Below, one piece after another: positions 18,709 to 30,300 of a stretch of 64,000 bases of DNA. Origin of the DNA: Marinobacter azerbaijanicus (GTDB lineage Bacteria > Pseudomonadota > Gammaproteobacteria > Pseudomonadales > Oleiphilaceae); assembly GCF_030250645.1 (NCBI RefSeq), contig NZ_JASSVS010000002.1, positions 310,001 through 374,000 of the forward strand. The letters are read 5' to 3'. Within the stretch, counting starts at the first letter, position 1. Each line of letters opens with the position of its first letter. The notes under the pieces were generated by a model that worked only from the letters and a program-made list of their open reading frames with translations, searched no databases and was not told the DNA's origin. A program made the position numbers and the translations under genes.

Positions 18709-21422
18709 GGCTCACCTCCCGACACCCGGCCCACCGCAATGGTGTCGCCCTGCAGCAGTCCGCCAATCAGCCCGGCGGGAAGGCCTGCCCAACCGGTGGG
18801 CCAGTTATCCTGCTCATGGAGCAGCAGTTTTGTCACGCCATCAATGGTGACAACATCGCCGGCCCTCAACTCCAGCCGGAGAACATCATCAGGACTCAGG
18901 ATGACGTAGGGTAATTCCGTGCGCTGCCGAATAGGCGTGGCCCGGGCAGACGTCTCTTCACCGCCAAATAGCCGGGGCAGGATCAGGGCCTTCAGGGCCT
19001 CCGGGCTTTCGGTACCCTGAATCGGCTGGCTATAGCGGCCCTGCCCTGGTACCGGGTGAATCAGGCGCACCCCCGGGTCACCACCACGCAGGTGGCCCCC
19101 CACCTCATCAGTAAACTTGTTCCACGCCTGGGGTGAGTTCCAGCCCGGCGCCCAGGCAAACGGTATCTGTTGCCGGTGTTGCTGGTATCCGCTGTAGCCC
19201 TCCATGGAATGGGCAAAGGCCGAATCCGGGTCCTGTGGTACCCTTGGTTCACTGACATTCTGATCGGCAACCATGGCCGTACGGCCGCTGTACCGGTGCG
19301 GCTCCCGGGCCAGTCGCTGGCCGTCGATACGATAGTGGGAGTCCGGCGCGGCATCGACCATGCCGGCCAATGCCGGATGGGCCTCGGCGCAGTCGCGGAC
19401 AACGGTATCCAGGTTGATCTCGCCCGTCGTTTCGCCCCGCAGGTTTGCGCCCAGGGCATGTAACCAGCGCCAGCTTTCGCGGATGCGTGTCTCCGGGCGC
19501 ATATAGGCGGGCTGGTATACCTGGAAGAATCGCTGGGCACGGCCTTCCAGGTTCACCAGTGTGCCATCTGACTCGGCGAAGCTGCCGGCAGATAACAGGA
19601 AGTGTGCCCGCGCGGCAGTGGCCGTGCGCTGGTGGTCCAATACAACGGCTATTTCCGCCCGCGCCAGGGCTGCATCCACCCTCTGGGCAGGGAGGCGCTG
19701 GTAGAGGTCGTTTTCCAGCACAACCACGGCATCGGCCTTCCCCTGGGCCAGCTCGTCCAATACCCAGTCCAGGGGCTGGCCGCCCATCAGGGACACCCCC
19801 GTGCTATTGGCTTCCCGGCGGATCAGCACCATACCTGCCTTTTTTGCCCGCCGTGACAGGGCCCGGGCCACACTGCCCGCCGCCTCAAGTACGGCCCCGG
19901 AGCACAGTGAGCCCCCGCTGACCACCAGCGGCCGCTCCGCCGTCATCAGCGCCCTGGCGATGCGCCCGGCGGCTTCGGTCAGCGCGGGAGAAAGACCTTC
20001 CACCACCGGCGCAACCGGGTCGATGGCATGGGCTACCGCAAAGCCAAGCCGGGCAATATCATCCGGGCCCAGGGCGTGGCGGGCTTCGGCCACATCATCA
20101 AGATCCGTGGGCGCAGGCCAGGCGATAAAGAGCGGGTAATAGCGGTCCTGCGCGAGGGTTTTCAGAGCCTCGGCGTTCCAGTCCGGTACACCAATGGTTT
20201 CGCCCAGCGCCTTACTGCGAGCCAGGGCTGCCTGGCGCAGATTCAGGCCCAGCCGGCCTGCGCTCTGCACCGGATCTTCTCCCAGAACCAGCATCGCATC
20301 ATGATCTTCAATCTCCCGGGGCGTCGGGGTTGGCAGACCGGCGTGTCGCTGCAGATGGTTCATCTGCTCAAGGCAGGCCTGTTCCCGGGCTTCGATGCCC
20401 GTTGAGAAGTTGTCCACGCCTACCAGGGTCAGCAGCTGGTGATTGCTCTCCAGGCTGGCCCTTGGTGAGCCAATGCCAATAACCCGGCGAGCGTGTCGCA
20501 GGGCCTCGCTTACCTGAGCCAGGGCATCATCCACGCCCAGACTGACTGGTTCGCTGTCCGGCGCTTCCCGCCGCTCAGGCACACTGGGGCGGTCGGTGCG
20601 ATTTACGTAGCCATAGCCGAAGCGACCGCGATCACAGAGGAAGTAACCATTCACCTCGCCATGGTAGCGGTTCTCGATCCGGCGAATTTCGCCATAGCGT
20701 TCCCCGGGGCTGATATTGCAGCCCATCGCGCACTGGTGGCAGATGCCGGGGGCAAACTGCATATCCCACTTGCGGGTGTAGCGCTCTGAATGGCTCTTGT
20801 CAGTAAAAACACCGGTCGGGCACACCTCGGTAAGGTTGCCGGCAAAGGGGCTCTCAAGTGTGCCTTCCTCATAACGACCAAAATAGACATTATCCTTGCT
20901 GCCGAAAGTGCCGAGATCGGTGCCGCCGGCGTAGTCATTGTAGAAACGCACACAGCGGTAGCAGGTAATACACCGGTTCATCTCATGGGTAATGAAGGGG
21001 CCCAGAAACTGGTTACGGCGGGTGCGCTTGCTGAACCGGTAACGGCGGCGGTCATGGCCGGTCATGACCGTCACGTCCTGCAGATGGCAGTGGCCACCCT
21101 CCTCGCAGACCGGGCAGTCGTGGGGGTGATTGATCATCAGCGACTCAATGATGCTGGCGCGGAAGGCCTTTGCTTCCTCATCCTCGATGTCGATTCGGGT
21201 CTGGTCAGCCGCCGGGGCCATGCAGGACATCACCAGCATGCCCCTGTCGTCATCCTTGTCCTTGTACTGGCGTACGGCACACTGGCGACAGGCACCCACG
21301 CTGCCCATGGCGGGATGCCAGCAGAAATACGGAATGTCCAGGCCCAGGGACAGGCAAGCCTGGAGCAGATTGTCGGCTCCGTTAACCTCGTAGCTTTGTC
21401 CATCCACATGAATCGTTGCCAT
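18705..21422 (-). CDS. nuoG: NADH-quinone oxidoreductase subunit G
   Basis: A 905-residue iron-sulfur subunit. In order: a [2Fe-2S] domain ([15 protein letters not shown]); the His-ligated cluster N5 ([12 protein letters not shown]); cluster N4 ([10 protein letters not shown]...C); and an extra CHQCAMGC...C set near residues 230-265 that ligates N7, as in E. coli. The molybdopterin-oxidoreductase-like body follows but is catalytically inert in this family. Starts 8 bp after nuoF. Confidence 0.96.
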   Translation of the reverse strand: MATIHVDGQSYEVNGADNLLQACLSLGLDIPYFCWHPAMGSVGACRQCAVRQYKDKDDDRGMLVMSCMAPAADQTRIDIEDEEAKAFRASIIESLMINHPHDCPVCEEGGHCHLQDVTVMTGHDRRRYRFSKRTRRNQFLGPFITHEMNRCITCYRCVRFYNDYAGGTDLGTFGSKDNVYFGRYEEGTLESPFAGNLTEVCPTGVFTDKSHSERYTRKWDMQFAPGICHQCAMGCNISPGERYGEIRRIENRYHGEVNGYFLCDRGRFGYGYVNRTDRPSVPERREAPDSEPVSLGVDDALAQVSEALRHARRVIGIGSPRASLESNHQLLTLVGVDNFSTGIEAREQACLEQMNHLQRHAGLPTPTPREIEDHDAMLVLGEDPVQSAGRLGLNLRQAALARSKALGETIGVPDWNAEALKTLAQDRYYPLFIAWPAPTDLDDVAEARHALGPDDIARLGFAVAHAIDPVAPVVEGLSPALTEAAGRIARALMTAERPLVVSGGSLCSGAVLEAAGSVARALSRRAKKAGMVLIRREANSTGVSLMGGQPLDWVLDELAQGKADAVVVLENDLYQRLPAQRVDAALARAEIAVVLDHQRTATAARAHFLLSAGSFAESDGTLVNLEGRAQRFFQVYQPAYMRPETRIRESWRWLHALGANLRGETTGEINLDTVVRDCAEAHPALAGMVDAAPDSHYRIDGQRLAREPHRYSGRTAMVADQNVSEPRVPQDPDSAFAHSMEGYSGYQQHRQQIPFAWAPGWNSPQAWNKFTDEVGGHLRGGDPGVRLIHPVPGQGRYSQPIQGTESPEALKALILPRLFGGEETSARATPIRQRTELPYVILSPDDVLRLELRAGDVVTIDGVTKLLLHEQDNWPTGWAGLPAGLIGGLLQGDTIAVGRVSGGEP

Positions 21423-21430
21423 GATCCTGC

Positions 21431-22792
21431 CTATCCTTCTACCGCTTTAATCCTTGGTTTGCTGATCCCTTGCTCGAACTCATGCCGGAAATGCTTCAAC
21501 GCCGTATGCAGGGGCATCGCGGCACCGGGTGCATGGGCACAGAAGGTCAGGGTTGGGCCGCAGTCCGCAGCCAGCTTCTCCAGCAGTTCGATATCGCCGG
21601 TCTCACCCTGCCCCAGCTCCAGGGCCCGTAGCAATTTGGCGGCCCAGGGCAGACCGTCGCGGCATGGCGTGCACCAGCCACAGGATTCCCGGGCAAAGAA
21701 CTCCTCCAGATTGCGCAACAGCGCCACCAGGCTCTGCTCCTGCGGCACCATCGTCATCAGGCCGGTGCCAAGGCGACTGCCCTCCTTGCCAACCGTATTG
21801 AAATCCAGGGGAAGATCGAGATGTTCCGGTAGCAGAAAGCCGGTGCTGGCACCTCCGGGAAGCCAGGTCTTGAGCTCACTTCCGTTACGCATGCCCCCAG
21901 CCCGGTCCAGGATCTCGGCTCCGGTTGTGCCCATGGGCAGCTCCCACAGGCCGGGGTTTTCCACCGGCCCGGAAATGCCGTAGAGCTTGGTGCCGCCATT
22001 GTCGGTACTGTCCCCGGAGAGGTCCTGGTACCAGTCGGCACCATTGAGGATCACCCCTGGCGCGTTGCACAGGGTTTCCACGTTGTTCACCACCGAGGGT
22101 TTGCCCCAGGCTCCGGACTGCCCCGGGAACGGCGGTTTGGTCCGGGGGTTGGCGCGCTTGCCCTCCAGAGAATTGATCAGCGCAGTTTCCTCGCCGCAGA
22201 TGTATCGCCCGGCACCGGTGTGCACAATAATGTCGAAATCGAAGCCGCTGCCGTTGATATCAGCGCCCAGCCAGCCGGCATGCCGGGCCTCTTCGATAGC
22301 CCGCTTCAGCACCCGCGCCGCCGTGACGTATTCACCCCTCAGGAAGATGTAGCCAAAGCAGGAATTGTTGGCCAGGGCGCCCAGTATCATGCCTTCAATC
22401 AGCAGATGCGGCTGCTGCTCCATCAGTAACCGGTCCTTGAAGGTGCCCGGCTCCATCTCGTCGGCATTGCAGATCAGATAACCCCGGGGTATGTCCTCCC
22501 CCTGCAGGGTCAGGCTCCACTTGAGCCCGGCGGAGAAGCCGCCACCACCGCGACCACCCACATTGGCGTCCTTCATGGTGGCGATAATGGCCTGGGGGTC
22601 GCGGTCAGCCAGCGCCCTGCGAACCGACTCATAGCCGTCCTTGCGCAGATATTCCTCAAGCCAGATCACCTCGCCATCGTCCCGCAACCGCCAGGTCAGC
22701 GGATGGGTGTCAGGGTGTCGCTCTGTCTCGGGTTGCTGCAACCGGCTGCGATAACGCACCGAATCCCCCTGGCTGCCAATGGACACACTCAT
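21431..22792 (-). CDS. nuoF: NADH-quinone oxidoreductase subunit F
   Basis: A 453-residue NADH-binding subunit. The glycine-rich [14 protein letters not shown] binds [20 protein letters not shown] is the FMN-site block, and [12 protein letters not shown] carries three Cys of cluster N3, with the fourth near [10 protein letters not shown]. It takes electrons from NADH at the tip of the peripheral arm. Overlaps nuoE by 4 bp (ATGA). Confidence 0.97.
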   Translation of the reverse strand: MSVSIGSQGDSVRYRSRLQQPETERHPDTHPLTWRLRDDGEVIWLEEYLRKDGYESVRRALADRDPQAIIATMKDANVGGRGGGGFSAGLKWSLTLQGEDIPRGYLICNADEMEPGTFKDRLLMEQQPHLLIEGMILGALANNSCFGYIFLRGEYVTAARVLKRAIEEARHAGWLGADINGSGFDFDIIVHTGAGRYICGEETALINSLEGKRANPRTKPPFPGQSGAWGKPSVVNNVETLCNAPGVILNGADWYQDLSGDSTDNGGTKLYGISGPVENPGLWELPMGTTGAEILDRAGGMRNGSELKTWLPGGASTGFLLPEHLDLPLDFNTVGKEGSRLGTGLMTMVPQEQSLVALLRNLEEFFARESCGWCTPCRDGLPWAAKLLRALELGQGETGDIELLEKLAADCGPTLTFCAHAPGAAMPLHTALKHFRHEFEQGISKPRIKAVEG

Positions 22793-23301
22793 GGGTAATC
22801 CTCCAGCAGGCCCGGCAGGTCATCGGGGGATACCGGGCCATAGGTGTCTTCGTCAATCATCAGCGCCGGCGCGCCATCGCAGGCACCGAGGCAGCAAACC
22901 GGCAACAGTGTGAAACGGCCATCATCAGTGGTCTGGCCGTAATCAATTCCGAGCTGGTTCACCAATGCCCGCTTCAGTTCATCAAAGCCGGTGAGAAAAC
23001 AGGCACTGCTGTCGCAGACCAGGAGTACGTGGCGCCCCACCGGCTGACGGAAGATCAGGCTGTAAAAAGTGGCCACGCCTTCCACCTCACCTGGCCCGAT
23101 ACCCAGCACCCGGGCAATTGCATCGATGGCGCCATCTGGCACCCAGCCATGCCTGCGCTGGACTATTTTCAGGGCCTCGATACAGGCAGCCTGGGGCCGC
23201 TCGTAGTGCGCAACCTCCTCAAGGATCTCGGCTTCGTCTGCCGGATCAAGTTCGAAACTGTCGCTGGCGATCAGTTCGGTTGTCTGTGGTGTGTCTGCCA
23301 T
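22789..23301 (-). CDS. nuoE: NADH-quinone oxidoreductase subunit E
   Basis: A 170-residue thioredoxin-like [2Fe-2S] subunit. Ligands are CDSSAC (C-x4-C) and CCLGAC (C-x3-C), forming cluster N1a beside NuoF. Starts 2 bp after the nuoCD stop codon. Confidence 0.96.
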   Translation of the reverse strand: MADTPQTTELIASDSFELDPADEAEILEEVAHYERPQAACIEALKIVQRRHGWVPDGAIDAIARVLGIGPGEVEGVATFYSLIFRQPVGRHVLLVCDSSACFLTGFDELKRALVNQLGIDYGQTTDDGRFTLLPVCCLGACDGAPALMIDEDTYGPVSPDDLPGLLEDYP

Positions 23302-23303
23302 TA

Positions 23304-25076
23304 TCAGCGATCCACGTCTGCCATCACGAAATCAATGCTGCCCAGGTGGGCAATGAGATCCGGAACAAAACCACCTCGAATCACCGACGGTATCTGCTGC
23401 AGGTGCGGAAAACTCGGTGTACGAATACGGGTGCGGTAACTCATGGTGTTGCCGTCACTGGTCAGGTAGTAACTGTTGATACCCTTGGTGGCCTCCACCA
23501 TCTGCAGGGACTCCTGGGGTTTGAGCACCGGCCCCCAGGACACCTGCAGGAAGTGGGTGATCAGGGTTTCGATATGCTCCAGCATGCGCTCCCGGGGTGG
23601 TGGCGTGGTCAGCGGATGGTCCGCCTTGTAGTCACCGGCGGGCATGTTGTTCACACATTGCTGGATGATCTTCAGGCTCTGGCGCATCTCCTCGATGCGC
23701 AGCTGGCCCCGGTCGAATACATCGCCGTTGTGGCCCAGGGGCACCTCGAAATCGAACTGGTCATAGCCGGAATAGGGCCGCTGCTTGCGCAGGTCGAAGT
23801 TGCAGCCGGTCGCCCGCAGATTAGGCCCGGTAACGCCCCACTCCAGGGCTTCGGTGGTACTGAAGGCAGCCACATGGCGGGTGCGATCGCGCACGATGGC
23901 GTTTTCCATCATCGCGCGCTCATACTCCCGCAGCCGTGCCGGCATCCAGTCCAGAAAGCCCTGCACCAGCTTCTCCCAGCCCTGGGGGAGGTCCTGCATG
24001 ACCCCGCCAATGCGGTACCAGGCCGGGTGCATACGAAAGCCGGTTATACCTTCAATGACCTCATAGCCCCGCTGCCGGTCACTGAAGGTGTAGAACACCG
24101 GGGTCATGGCCCCCAGATCCTGTAGATAGGTACCCAGAAACAGCAGGTGGCTGGTAACACGGAACATTTCCGCCATCATCACCCGGATCACCTTTACCCG
24201 GTCCGGCACCTCAATACCCGCCAGCTTTTCCGCAGCCAGCACATAAGGCAGGTTGTTCATCACCCCGCCGGTGTAATCAATGCGATCGGTGTAGGGAATA
24301 AAGCTGTGCCAGGACTGGCGCTCGGCCATCTTCTCCGCACCCCGATGGTGGTAGCCGATATCCGGCACACAGTCGACAATTTCCTCACCGTCCAGCTGCA
24401 ACACGATGCGAAAAGCGCCATGGGCAGAGGGATGATTGGGCCCCAGGTTCAGGAACATGAACTCGACCCCGTCACGTTCCCGCTGCATCCCCCAGGCTTC
24501 CGGCTCGAACTGCATGGCCTCCTGCTCGGTCTGCTGTCCCTCCACTGTCAGGGTATAGGGATCGAACTCGGTGGCCCGCGCCGGGTAGTCCTTGCGCAAA
24601 GGATGGCCGGACCAGGTCGGCGGCATCAGGATACGCGCCAGGTGGGGATGACCGGCAAAGGTGATACCGAACATGTCCCAGACTTCCCGCTCATACCAGT
24701 TAGCCGCAGGGAACACCCCGGTCACTGTGGGCAGGCTCAGGTCATCCTCCGAAAGCGCAACTTTCAGCATGATGTCTGCATTGCGGGTGACAGAAAGCAG
24801 TTGGTAGAACACCGTGAAGTCGGCCGGCGGCAGACCCTCGCGATCATTGCGAACACGCTCATCGGTCGCCGAGAGGTCGTAGAGCAGGTCAAAGGGCGCT
24901 CTCAGGCTTTTCAGGTAGCCGAGCACATCCGTCACCGCATCCCGGGTCACCCAGACCACGGGCATACCGGTGAAAGTGTGCTGCTCGTGGAGCACACGGT
25001 CACCGAAATCCCTTCTCAGGGCGCCGGCCAGATTGTCACCGGTAGCGTCCGGGTTACTGATGCTCTCCATGTTCAT
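23304..25076 (-). CDS. nuoC: NADH-quinone oxidoreductase fused subunit C/D
   Basis: A 590-residue fusion of NuoC (about residues 1-175, including [24 protein letters not shown]) and NuoD (from about residue 195, [15 protein letters not shown], with the quinone-site His in NHPSAH). The fused form is typical of gammaproteobacteria, with E. coli NuoCD at 596-600 residues. NuoD forms the quinone head-group site with NuoB. Starts 50 bp after nuoB, the second-widest gap in the operon after nuoA-nuoB. Confidence 0.97.
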   Translation of the reverse strand: MNMESISNPDATGDNLAGALRRDFGDRVLHEQHTFTGMPVVWVTRDAVTDVLGYLKSLRAPFDLLYDLSATDERVRNDREGLPPADFTVFYQLLSVTRNADIMLKVALSEDDLSLPTVTGVFPAANWYEREVWDMFGITFAGHPHLARILMPPTWSGHPLRKDYPARATEFDPYTLTVEGQQTEQEAMQFEPEAWGMQRERDGVEFMFLNLGPNHPSAHGAFRIVLQLDGEEIVDCVPDIGYHHRGAEKMAERQSWHSFIPYTDRIDYTGGVMNNLPYVLAAEKLAGIEVPDRVKVIRVMMAEMFRVTSHLLFLGTYLQDLGAMTPVFYTFSDRQRGYEVIEGITGFRMHPAWYRIGGVMQDLPQGWEKLVQGFLDWMPARLREYERAMMENAIVRDRTRHVAAFSTTEALEWGVTGPNLRATGCNFDLRKQRPYSGYDQFDFEVPLGHNGDVFDRGQLRIEEMRQSLKIIQQCVNNMPAGDYKADHPLTTPPPRERMLEHIETLITHFLQVSWGPVLKPQESLQMVEATKGINSYYLTSDGNTMSYRTRIRTPSFPHLQQIPSVIRGGFVPDLIAHLGSIDFVMADVDR

Positions 25077-25126
25077 GGTCGTATTTCAACTCCTGAAAAT
25101 CAGTGGTGAAACGACAGCGAACGGCG

Positions 25127-25804
25127 TCAGAGTTTGTCGGGTGTCCTCAGTTCCGTGGCCTGGATACGCTGATCACGCCATTTTTCCCGCTGGGAAGGCA
25201 TCTCGGCTCGGTAGACGCCCTGCTCCCCCAATACCCAGGATAGCGGCCGGCGCTCCTCCTGGATTGAGTCCTGCAGAAGCCGTAAGCCCTGCAGAAAAGC
25301 CTCAGGGCGAGGCGGGCAACCGGGAACATAGACATCAACCGGCAGGAATTTGTCGACGCCCTGAACCACCGAATAGATGTCGTACATGCCACCGGAATTG
25401 GCGCAGGAGCCCATGGAGATGACCCACTTGGGTTCCAGCATCTGGTCGTAGAGTTGCTGGATGACCGGCGCCATCTTGATAAAACAGGTACCGGCGATGA
25501 CCATGAAATCCGCCTGCCGGGGCGAGGCCCGGATCACTTCCGAGCCGAAGCGCCCGATATCATGGGGCGACGTAAAGGCGGTGGTCATCTCCACATAGCA
25601 GCAGGACAGCCCGAAGTTGTAGGGCCAAAGGGAGTTTTTACGGCCCCAGTTGACCGCGGAATGGAGCACCTCGCTCAGTTTGCCGGTAAACACATTGCGC
25701 TCAAGCTGGCGCTTGACCGGGTCCTCAGCCGGCTCCTGCCGTTGCACCGGATAGCGGGTGCTGCCTTCTGTCTTCTGCTCTGCACTGGTCAGGGTATAGG
25801 ACAT
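25127..25804 (-). CDS. nuoB: NADH-quinone oxidoreductase subunit B
   Basis: A 225-residue subunit with the tandem-cysteine motif GLSCCYVEM and further Cys in GTCFIK and GCPPRP, which ligate terminal cluster N2. The frame is open to an ATG at 25816. The ATG at 25804 (MSYTLTS) is chosen because GGAG lies 6 bp before it and E. coli NuoB begins the same way (MDYTLT). Confidence 0.97.
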   Translation of the reverse strand: MSYTLTSAEQKTEGSTRYPVQRQEPAEDPVKRQLERNVFTGKLSEVLHSAVNWGRKNSLWPYNFGLSCCYVEMTTAFTSPHDIGRFGSEVIRASPRQADFMVIAGTCFIKMAPVIQQLYDQMLEPKWVISMGSCANSGGMYDIYSVVQGVDKFLPVDVYVPGCPPRPEAFLQGLRLLQDSIQEERRPLSWVLGEQGVYRAEMPSQREKWRDQRIQATELRTPDKL

Positions 25805-25873
25805 ATGGCTCTCCATGCAGTGGACTCAGCGGTGAAGCCACCGACGGCCCACGCATCTATCAGGAACGTTGGA

Positions 25874-26290
25874 TCAGCCTGCCGGATGACGGGGCCTGCC
25901 GCTGGATGATTCCGGCGCCCAGTCCAGGGCGCCGGTACGACTGTCATATAGCAGACCGGCCAGCAGGATCAGGATAAAAACTGCTGCGCCCCAGAACCCG
26001 GTCCAGCCCACGTCAGGGATGACAATGGCCCAGGCAAACAGGAACACAGCCTCGATATCAAAGATCACGAACAGCATCGCAACGAGGTAGAACTTGACGG
26101 AAAAGCGCTGACGGGCATGGCCAGTACCGACAATGCCTGACTCGAAAGGAAGCGGTTTACTGACACCCTGGCTGCGCCCACCCAGTAGGCTCGAAGTGCC
26201 CACCATAGAGGCACAGAGGCCCAGTGAGGCTATAATAAAAAAGCCCGTAGCCCAATAGCGGGCCACCAGATCGGTGACAGTGTCAGCCAT
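25874..26290 (-). CDS. nuoA: NADH-quinone oxidoreductase subunit A
   Basis: A 138-residue three-helix membrane subunit with the conserved [20 protein letters not shown] loop and the [13 protein letters not shown] helix. First gene of the 13-gene nuo operon (nuoA-B-CD-E-F-G-H-I-J-K-L-M-N), so the promoter lies in 26291-26486, shared with the divergent universal stress gene. The C-terminal tail is slightly longer than usual and polar. Confidence 0.96.
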   Translation of the reverse strand: MADTVTDLVARYWATGFFIIASLGLCASMVGTSSLLGGRSQGVSKPLPFESGIVGTGHARQRFSVKFYLVAMLFVIFDIEAVFLFAWAIVIPDVGWTGFWGAAVFILILLAGLLYDSRTGALDWAPESSSGRPRHPAG

Positions 26291-26486
26291 GCGCTCTCCA
26301 TGGCAGCAAGCACGCTGCCGTCGGGAAACCGGTAGTGCTTCAGAATGCAGCTCTATTTAAAAACCTAACAGTGGATTGACGATTGCGCAAATAATGGTCG
26401 TGGCGCGGTTCAACCACCCAGCATTCGAAGGACGCAGGAATTAATGCTAAGTTCATAACACATTCAACAGAGACGCAGAGGATATA

Positions 26487-26927
26487 ATGGCCAAAGGTAC
26501 TCAGTGCATAGTGGTCGCTTGTGACGGCTCAGAACAGTCCATTCACGCGGCAAAAACAGCAGCCGATCTGGCTAAAGCCACCGGCCATCCGCTCAGACTC
26601 CTGTCTGTTTTTCCGGGTTCAAAGGCACAGAAGCTGATTATCAGTGGCGTAAGGCCTGATGAACTTGAGAAAAAAGAAGAAGAGTACGCGCGTAAGGTGT
26701 TCGATGCCGCCAGAGAAGCCGTGAGTGACAAAGCGGAGCCCAAGGAAGTGATTCTCCTCAGAGGTAATCCTGCCGAGGAAATCATCGAATACCTGGAAGA
26801 AAATCCGGGGGCTCACATGGTCTTGGGAAGACGCGGCCACTCACTGGTTCGCAGCCTCACCCTGGGCAGCGTAAGCGAAAAGGTAGTCCGGCATGCCAAT
26901 GGGCCGGTTACCGTAGTAAGCGAATAA
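26487..26927 (+). CDS. Universal stress protein (UspA type, ATP-binding form)
   Basis: A 146-residue single Usp domain: IVVACDGSEQSIHAAKTAADLA at the N-terminus and G-x2-G-x9-G-S near the end (GRRGHSLVRSLTLGS), the nucleotide-binding signature of the ATP-binding Usp class. It is cytosolic and associated with survival under stress or low oxygen. ATG at 26487 behind AGAGG. Divergent from nuoA across 196 bp, so regulatory sites may be shared; I could not identify a clear box there. Confidence 0.92.
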   Translation: MAKGTQCIVVACDGSEQSIHAAKTAADLAKATGHPLRLLSVFPGSKAQKLIISGVRPDELEKKEEEYARKVFDAAREAVSDKAEPKEVILLRGNPAEEIIEYLEENPGAHMVLGRRGHSLVRSLTLGSVSEKVVRHANGPVTVVSE

Positions 26928-27071
26928 CATCGATTCTGGTCCGGGGCATGGAAGCCCCCGCCAGCAGAAACGCGGGGACCAAGGGCAATCGTCCTCGTTC
27001 AGGCTGGGCACAACTGGTGGCTCAGGCCGTACTTTTCCAGAATTTCACACATATGGCCGCTAGGCACAGGC

Positions 27072-29471
27072 ATGTCTACACTTTGTAGTATGTCTCATTC
27101 CAATGGTCGTGATCTGATGCACAGCGGTTCACTCCGCCGGTTTGGCGGCTACCTGCGAACAGGATGGACTTCACCGCGCCGGATCCGGTTCTGGCTGCTT
27201 GTGTTGGTCGTTCTGTACACCCTGCTGGGTTTTTTTGCGCTGCCCTGGATCATCCAGTACGTCGCAGTGAACACTGCCCAAGAAGATTTTGGGCGCGAAC
27301 TGCGCATAGAGTCGGTACAGACCAACCCCTACACACTGACACTCCGGATCGACGGACTTGCACTTGATGATATCGACAACCGGCAACTGCTCGGCTGGAA
27401 CCGGCTCTTCATTGATCTTGCCTGGTCGAGCACCATCGACAGAGCCTGGATCTTCGAAACAATCCAATTCGACAAACCACTGGTTCAGGAAGAACACTTC
27501 GCCTCGGGCGAAACCCGCCTCTCCAGGCTGGCCGCCCAGCCACCTGATAACCCCCGGGCCGAAGATGAGCCTGCGCCATTGCCTGCGCTACGGATCAACG
27601 AGCTGTACCTTAATGACGGCATTCTGCGCTTCGCTGACAATCTGGAGACCACGGCGGCTAACACTGACAAGCCGACACAGGTGTCGCTGGCACTGCGGGA
27701 TATCGGAGTATCCATCAAGGAGTTCGAGCTGAGAAAAGGGACGCGCTTTCCTCTGCACCTGAAAGGACAGCTTGAAGGAGGCGGCATGCTGACCTTTGAC
27801 GGTACGCTTCAACTCCTGCCCACCGCCGCCCTGGCAGGCAGTGCCCGTATCGATGAGCTGGCACTGATGCAGGTCGCCCCCTACCTGCAGCAGTTCGTGG
27901 ACGTAGAGCTCGGTAGCGGGACACTGACCCTGAACGGCCAGATTCACACAGATGCCCAGCAACCCTTTGCATTCCAGGGCTCCGCTGGGATCAGCGCACT
28001 GAGCATCAGCGAGGGCCCCAATGACGAGCCACTCATCGGGTGGCGAAGCCTTCAGACCGAACAACTTGACCTGCGCCTCAAGGAGGGACAGCTTGAGACC
28101 GACTCCATCATCCTCGACGGTCTGACTGGCCGGGTAGTTATCCATGAGGACCAGACCACCAACTTCGGGCAGATCATGGCGAAGCCCCCGGGCGACGCCG
28201 AGGATAATGAAGCAGCAGCGGCCACAGACGAGGAAACCGCCCCATTCGGTATTGCCATTGAAAGTATTGAGCTGACCGACGGCGCCCTGCGGTTTGCGGA
28301 TTACTCACTGCCGCTGCCCTTCTCGACAAGCATCCACACGTTGAGCGGCAAGATATCAACGTTGAGCTCTACCTCGGCCGAGCCTGCACGGGTGAAGCTG
28401 GAGGGCCAGGTTGCAGAGTTCGGCCTGGCGCACGTAGAGGGCGCCGTCCATGCCTGGCACCCCATGCGCCAGACCAATGTGCAGCTGAAGTTCCGCAATC
28501 TTCAGATCCCGGAATACTCCCCCTACACAGTGGACTTCGCCGGTCGCAAGATCGCGGGGGGCACCATGGATCTTGATCTCGACTACACAGTCAGGGAAAA
28601 GCAACTCGAAGGACAAAACAAGTTGGTGCTCAAGGACCTGAAACTTGGTGAAAAGATGGCGTCCAGCGACGCCATGGACCTGCCACTGGACCTGGCCATA
28701 GCCCTGCTCCAGGACAGCGACGGTGTTATTGATCTCACCCTCCCGGTGACCGGGAATGTCGGCGACCCGGAATTCGACTTCAACAAGGTCATTCGCCAGG
28801 CCCTGGGAAACGCCATTATGTCTGTCATCAAGGCGCCCTTCAGCTTTCTGGCAGGACTCGTGGGCGCAGAGTCAGAGGACCTTGGCAAGGTTGAATTCCC
28901 GGAAGGTCGCACCGACCTGCTCCCTCCCCAACGCGAGCGCATAGCCAGGCTCCGTGAGGCGCTCAACAAGCGCCCGGCACTGGTCCTGGAACTCGCCGGC
29001 CCCTTCAGCCGCACTTTTGACGGCCCGGCCCTGCGGCGCGAGAAAGCCATCAAAGACCTGCGGCAACGCCTGGAGAAGGCGGGCCGCGAAGTCGCGGAGC
29101 CCAGCCTGACGGCTGAGTCCAGCCAGGGCATTGTCGAGACGATGTTTAGCACGTATTACCCGGAGGCTGACCTGGAGACCGTCCGGGCGCGTTTCACTGA
29201 AAAACAGAATGAGTCATCCGACGGAACGGGGTTGGACGCCCTGGCCTATCGCAACTACCTCGCCGAACGGGTCACCGCCGCACAACCCGTTAAAGACGAT
29301 GAGCTCGAAGCCATCGCCAACGCCCGCGCCTCAGCGGCACGGGACGCTCTGGTCAAGCCAAGTGGGGATACCGGCATTGCAGACGACCGGGTTCGCCTGC
29401 TGGAGCCAAAAGAGATCGACTCCGTCGCCGGAGACCGCATTGCCATGGAAGTTGGCATCAGTGCGCGTTGA
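27072..29471 (+). CDS. DUF748 (AsmA-like) envelope protein
   Basis: A 799-residue protein anchored by one N-terminal membrane segment (about residues 37-58), with a long periplasmic body of beta-rich AsmA/DUF748 repeats (LRIDGLALDD, LRIDELYLNDGILRFADN, IDLTLPVTGNVGDPEFDF). Tall AsmA-like proteins are thought to bridge the periplasm and help move phospholipid to the outer membrane; that role is inferred from the superfamily. The C-terminal 170 residues are charged and helical. ATGs at 27072, 27090 and 27117 are all possible starts. Its stop is 1 bp from the end of the convergent gene at 29473-30042. Confidence 0.85.
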   Translation: MSTLCSMSHSNGRDLMHSGSLRRFGGYLRTGWTSPRRIRFWLLVLVVLYTLLGFFALPWIIQYVAVNTAQEDFGRELRIESVQTNPYTLTLRIDGLALDDIDNRQLLGWNRLFIDLAWSSTIDRAWIFETIQFDKPLVQEEHFASGETRLSRLAAQPPDNPRAEDEPAPLPALRINELYLNDGILRFADNLETTAANTDKPTQVSLALRDIGVSIKEFELRKGTRFPLHLKGQLEGGGMLTFDGTLQLLPTAALAGSARIDELALMQVAPYLQQFVDVELGSGTLTLNGQIHTDAQQPFAFQGSAGISALSISEGPNDEPLIGWRSLQTEQLDLRLKEGQLETDSIILDGLTGRVVIHEDQTTNFGQIMAKPPGDAEDNEAAAATDEETAPFGIAIESIELTDGALRFADYSLPLPFSTSIHTLSGKISTLSSTSAEPARVKLEGQVAEFGLAHVEGAVHAWHPMRQTNVQLKFRNLQIPEYSPYTVDFAGRKIAGGTMDLDLDYTVREKQLEGQNKLVLKDLKLGEKMASSDAMDLPLDLAIALLQDSDGVIDLTLPVTGNVGDPEFDFNKVIRQALGNAIMSVIKAPFSFLAGLVGAESEDLGKVEFPEGRTDLLPPQRERIARLREALNKRPALVLELAGPFSRTFDGPALRREKAIKDLRQRLEKAGREVAEPSLTAESSQGIVETMFSTYYPEADLETVRARFTEKQNESSDGTGLDALAYRNYLAERVTAAQPVKDDELEAIANARASAARDALVKPSGDTGIADDRVRLLEPKEIDSVAGDRIAMEVGISAR

Positions 29472-29472
29472 T

Positions 29473-30042
29473 TTACATAAGCTTCAGGATATCCCTTACT
29501 GATTTCCTGAATCCATTGAGTTGTGATCTCATGGTCTGAACCTCAAGATTCAGTCTCTGAAAAATCTCGGATTTTTTCTGGTCGAAATCATCTCCTGACA
29601 GACTGCTCAGTTCGTTGCCATATACATACATTTTTTCTGTGATGCCCCTCAGGCCATCGACAACCAGGCTTTCGCCATTGGCCAAATCTCTGATCAGGTC
29701 TTCCACAGCCTTTATCTGCCCTATATTTATAGAGCCCCTAATGGAAGAAAACACCTCATCGAATCGATCTGCCAGCCCATAAAGACCTGCACAGATCTTG
29801 AATTCATTGTAGGAACTCATCAGATTGCTCGATGCCCCCTGGAGATGATCAATCAATTCCTGGTCAGGGATAATTCTTTTAGTGCCATCGATATACAGTA
29901 TGGCCAACTCGATAGCTCTTTCCATCTCCGTTTGCACTGAGAGAACGACCTCTCTTATCTCTTTCCTGTTCTCACGGTTTTTCTTTGGGAGGGTGACAAC
30001 GAGATCGGAAAGAGCATCAATGATTTTATCAAGCAGTAACAT
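29473..30042 (-). CDS. Hypothetical helical protein, AT-rich gene
   Basis: A 189-residue soluble protein with no signal peptide or membrane segment, predicted almost entirely helical (for example RENRKEIREVVLSVQTEMERAI, then QIKAVEDLIRDLANG, then RLNLEVQTMRSQLNGFRK). I do not recognise a family. Its DNA is clearly AT-richer than all neighbours, with codons such as ATA and AAA frequent, suggesting transfer. It ends 1 bp from the convergent DUF748 stop. A nested palindrome lies just upstream (30062-30125). Confidence 0.7.
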   Translation of the reverse strand: MLLLDKIIDALSDLVVTLPKKNRENRKEIREVVLSVQTEMERAIELAILYIDGTKRIIPDQELIDHLQGASSNLMSSYNEFKICAGLYGLADRFDEVFSSIRGSINIGQIKAVEDLIRDLANGESLVVDGLRGITEKMYVYGNELSSLSGDDFDQKKSEIFQRLNLEVQTMRSQLNGFRKSVRDILKLM

Positions 30043-30061
30043 AAAACCCCCTTACCTGTTG

Positions 30062-30125
30062 TTGTAGAGCATCCTCTCCGCTCTGGCGGTTGCCCGCCTG
30101 GCGGGAACGCAACCGAGCACTACAA
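30062..30125. repeat. Nested palindrome between divergent genes
   Basis: Four concentric pairs of arms: TTGTAG (30062) with CTACAA (30120); GCTC (30080) with GAGC (30115); GGTTGC (30088) with GCAACC (30109); and an inner CCCGCC-T-GGCGGG (30093-30105). It could extrude as a cruciform or fold as a long RNA hairpin. It is not followed by a T tract on either side. It differs in sequence from the palindromic family at 33.9 and 58.6 kb. Confidence 0.6.
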
Positions 30126-30300
30126 AGGAGACGGTTCATGGAACTTTTACGATAGCACCACCACCATTGTTGTGGAATCGATCTGTACTCCCCCTTGAAA
30201 TGCCTTCCCCACAACCAGACATCTCAAGTAGAGGCCAACTCCCGGAAAGCGGTTCAACAGTGGCTGAACAGTTACAACGGAACAAACCTGGAGGCACAAC

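Noticed and set aside
20790..24125. Long plus-strand frames opposite nuoG, nuoF and nuoCD
   Set aside because: Antisense to real complex I genes, with no family resemblance in the translation.
26956..26977. Hairpin CCCCGC...GCGGGG after the universal stress gene
   Set aside because: Loop is 10 nt and no T tract follows; too weak to call a terminator.
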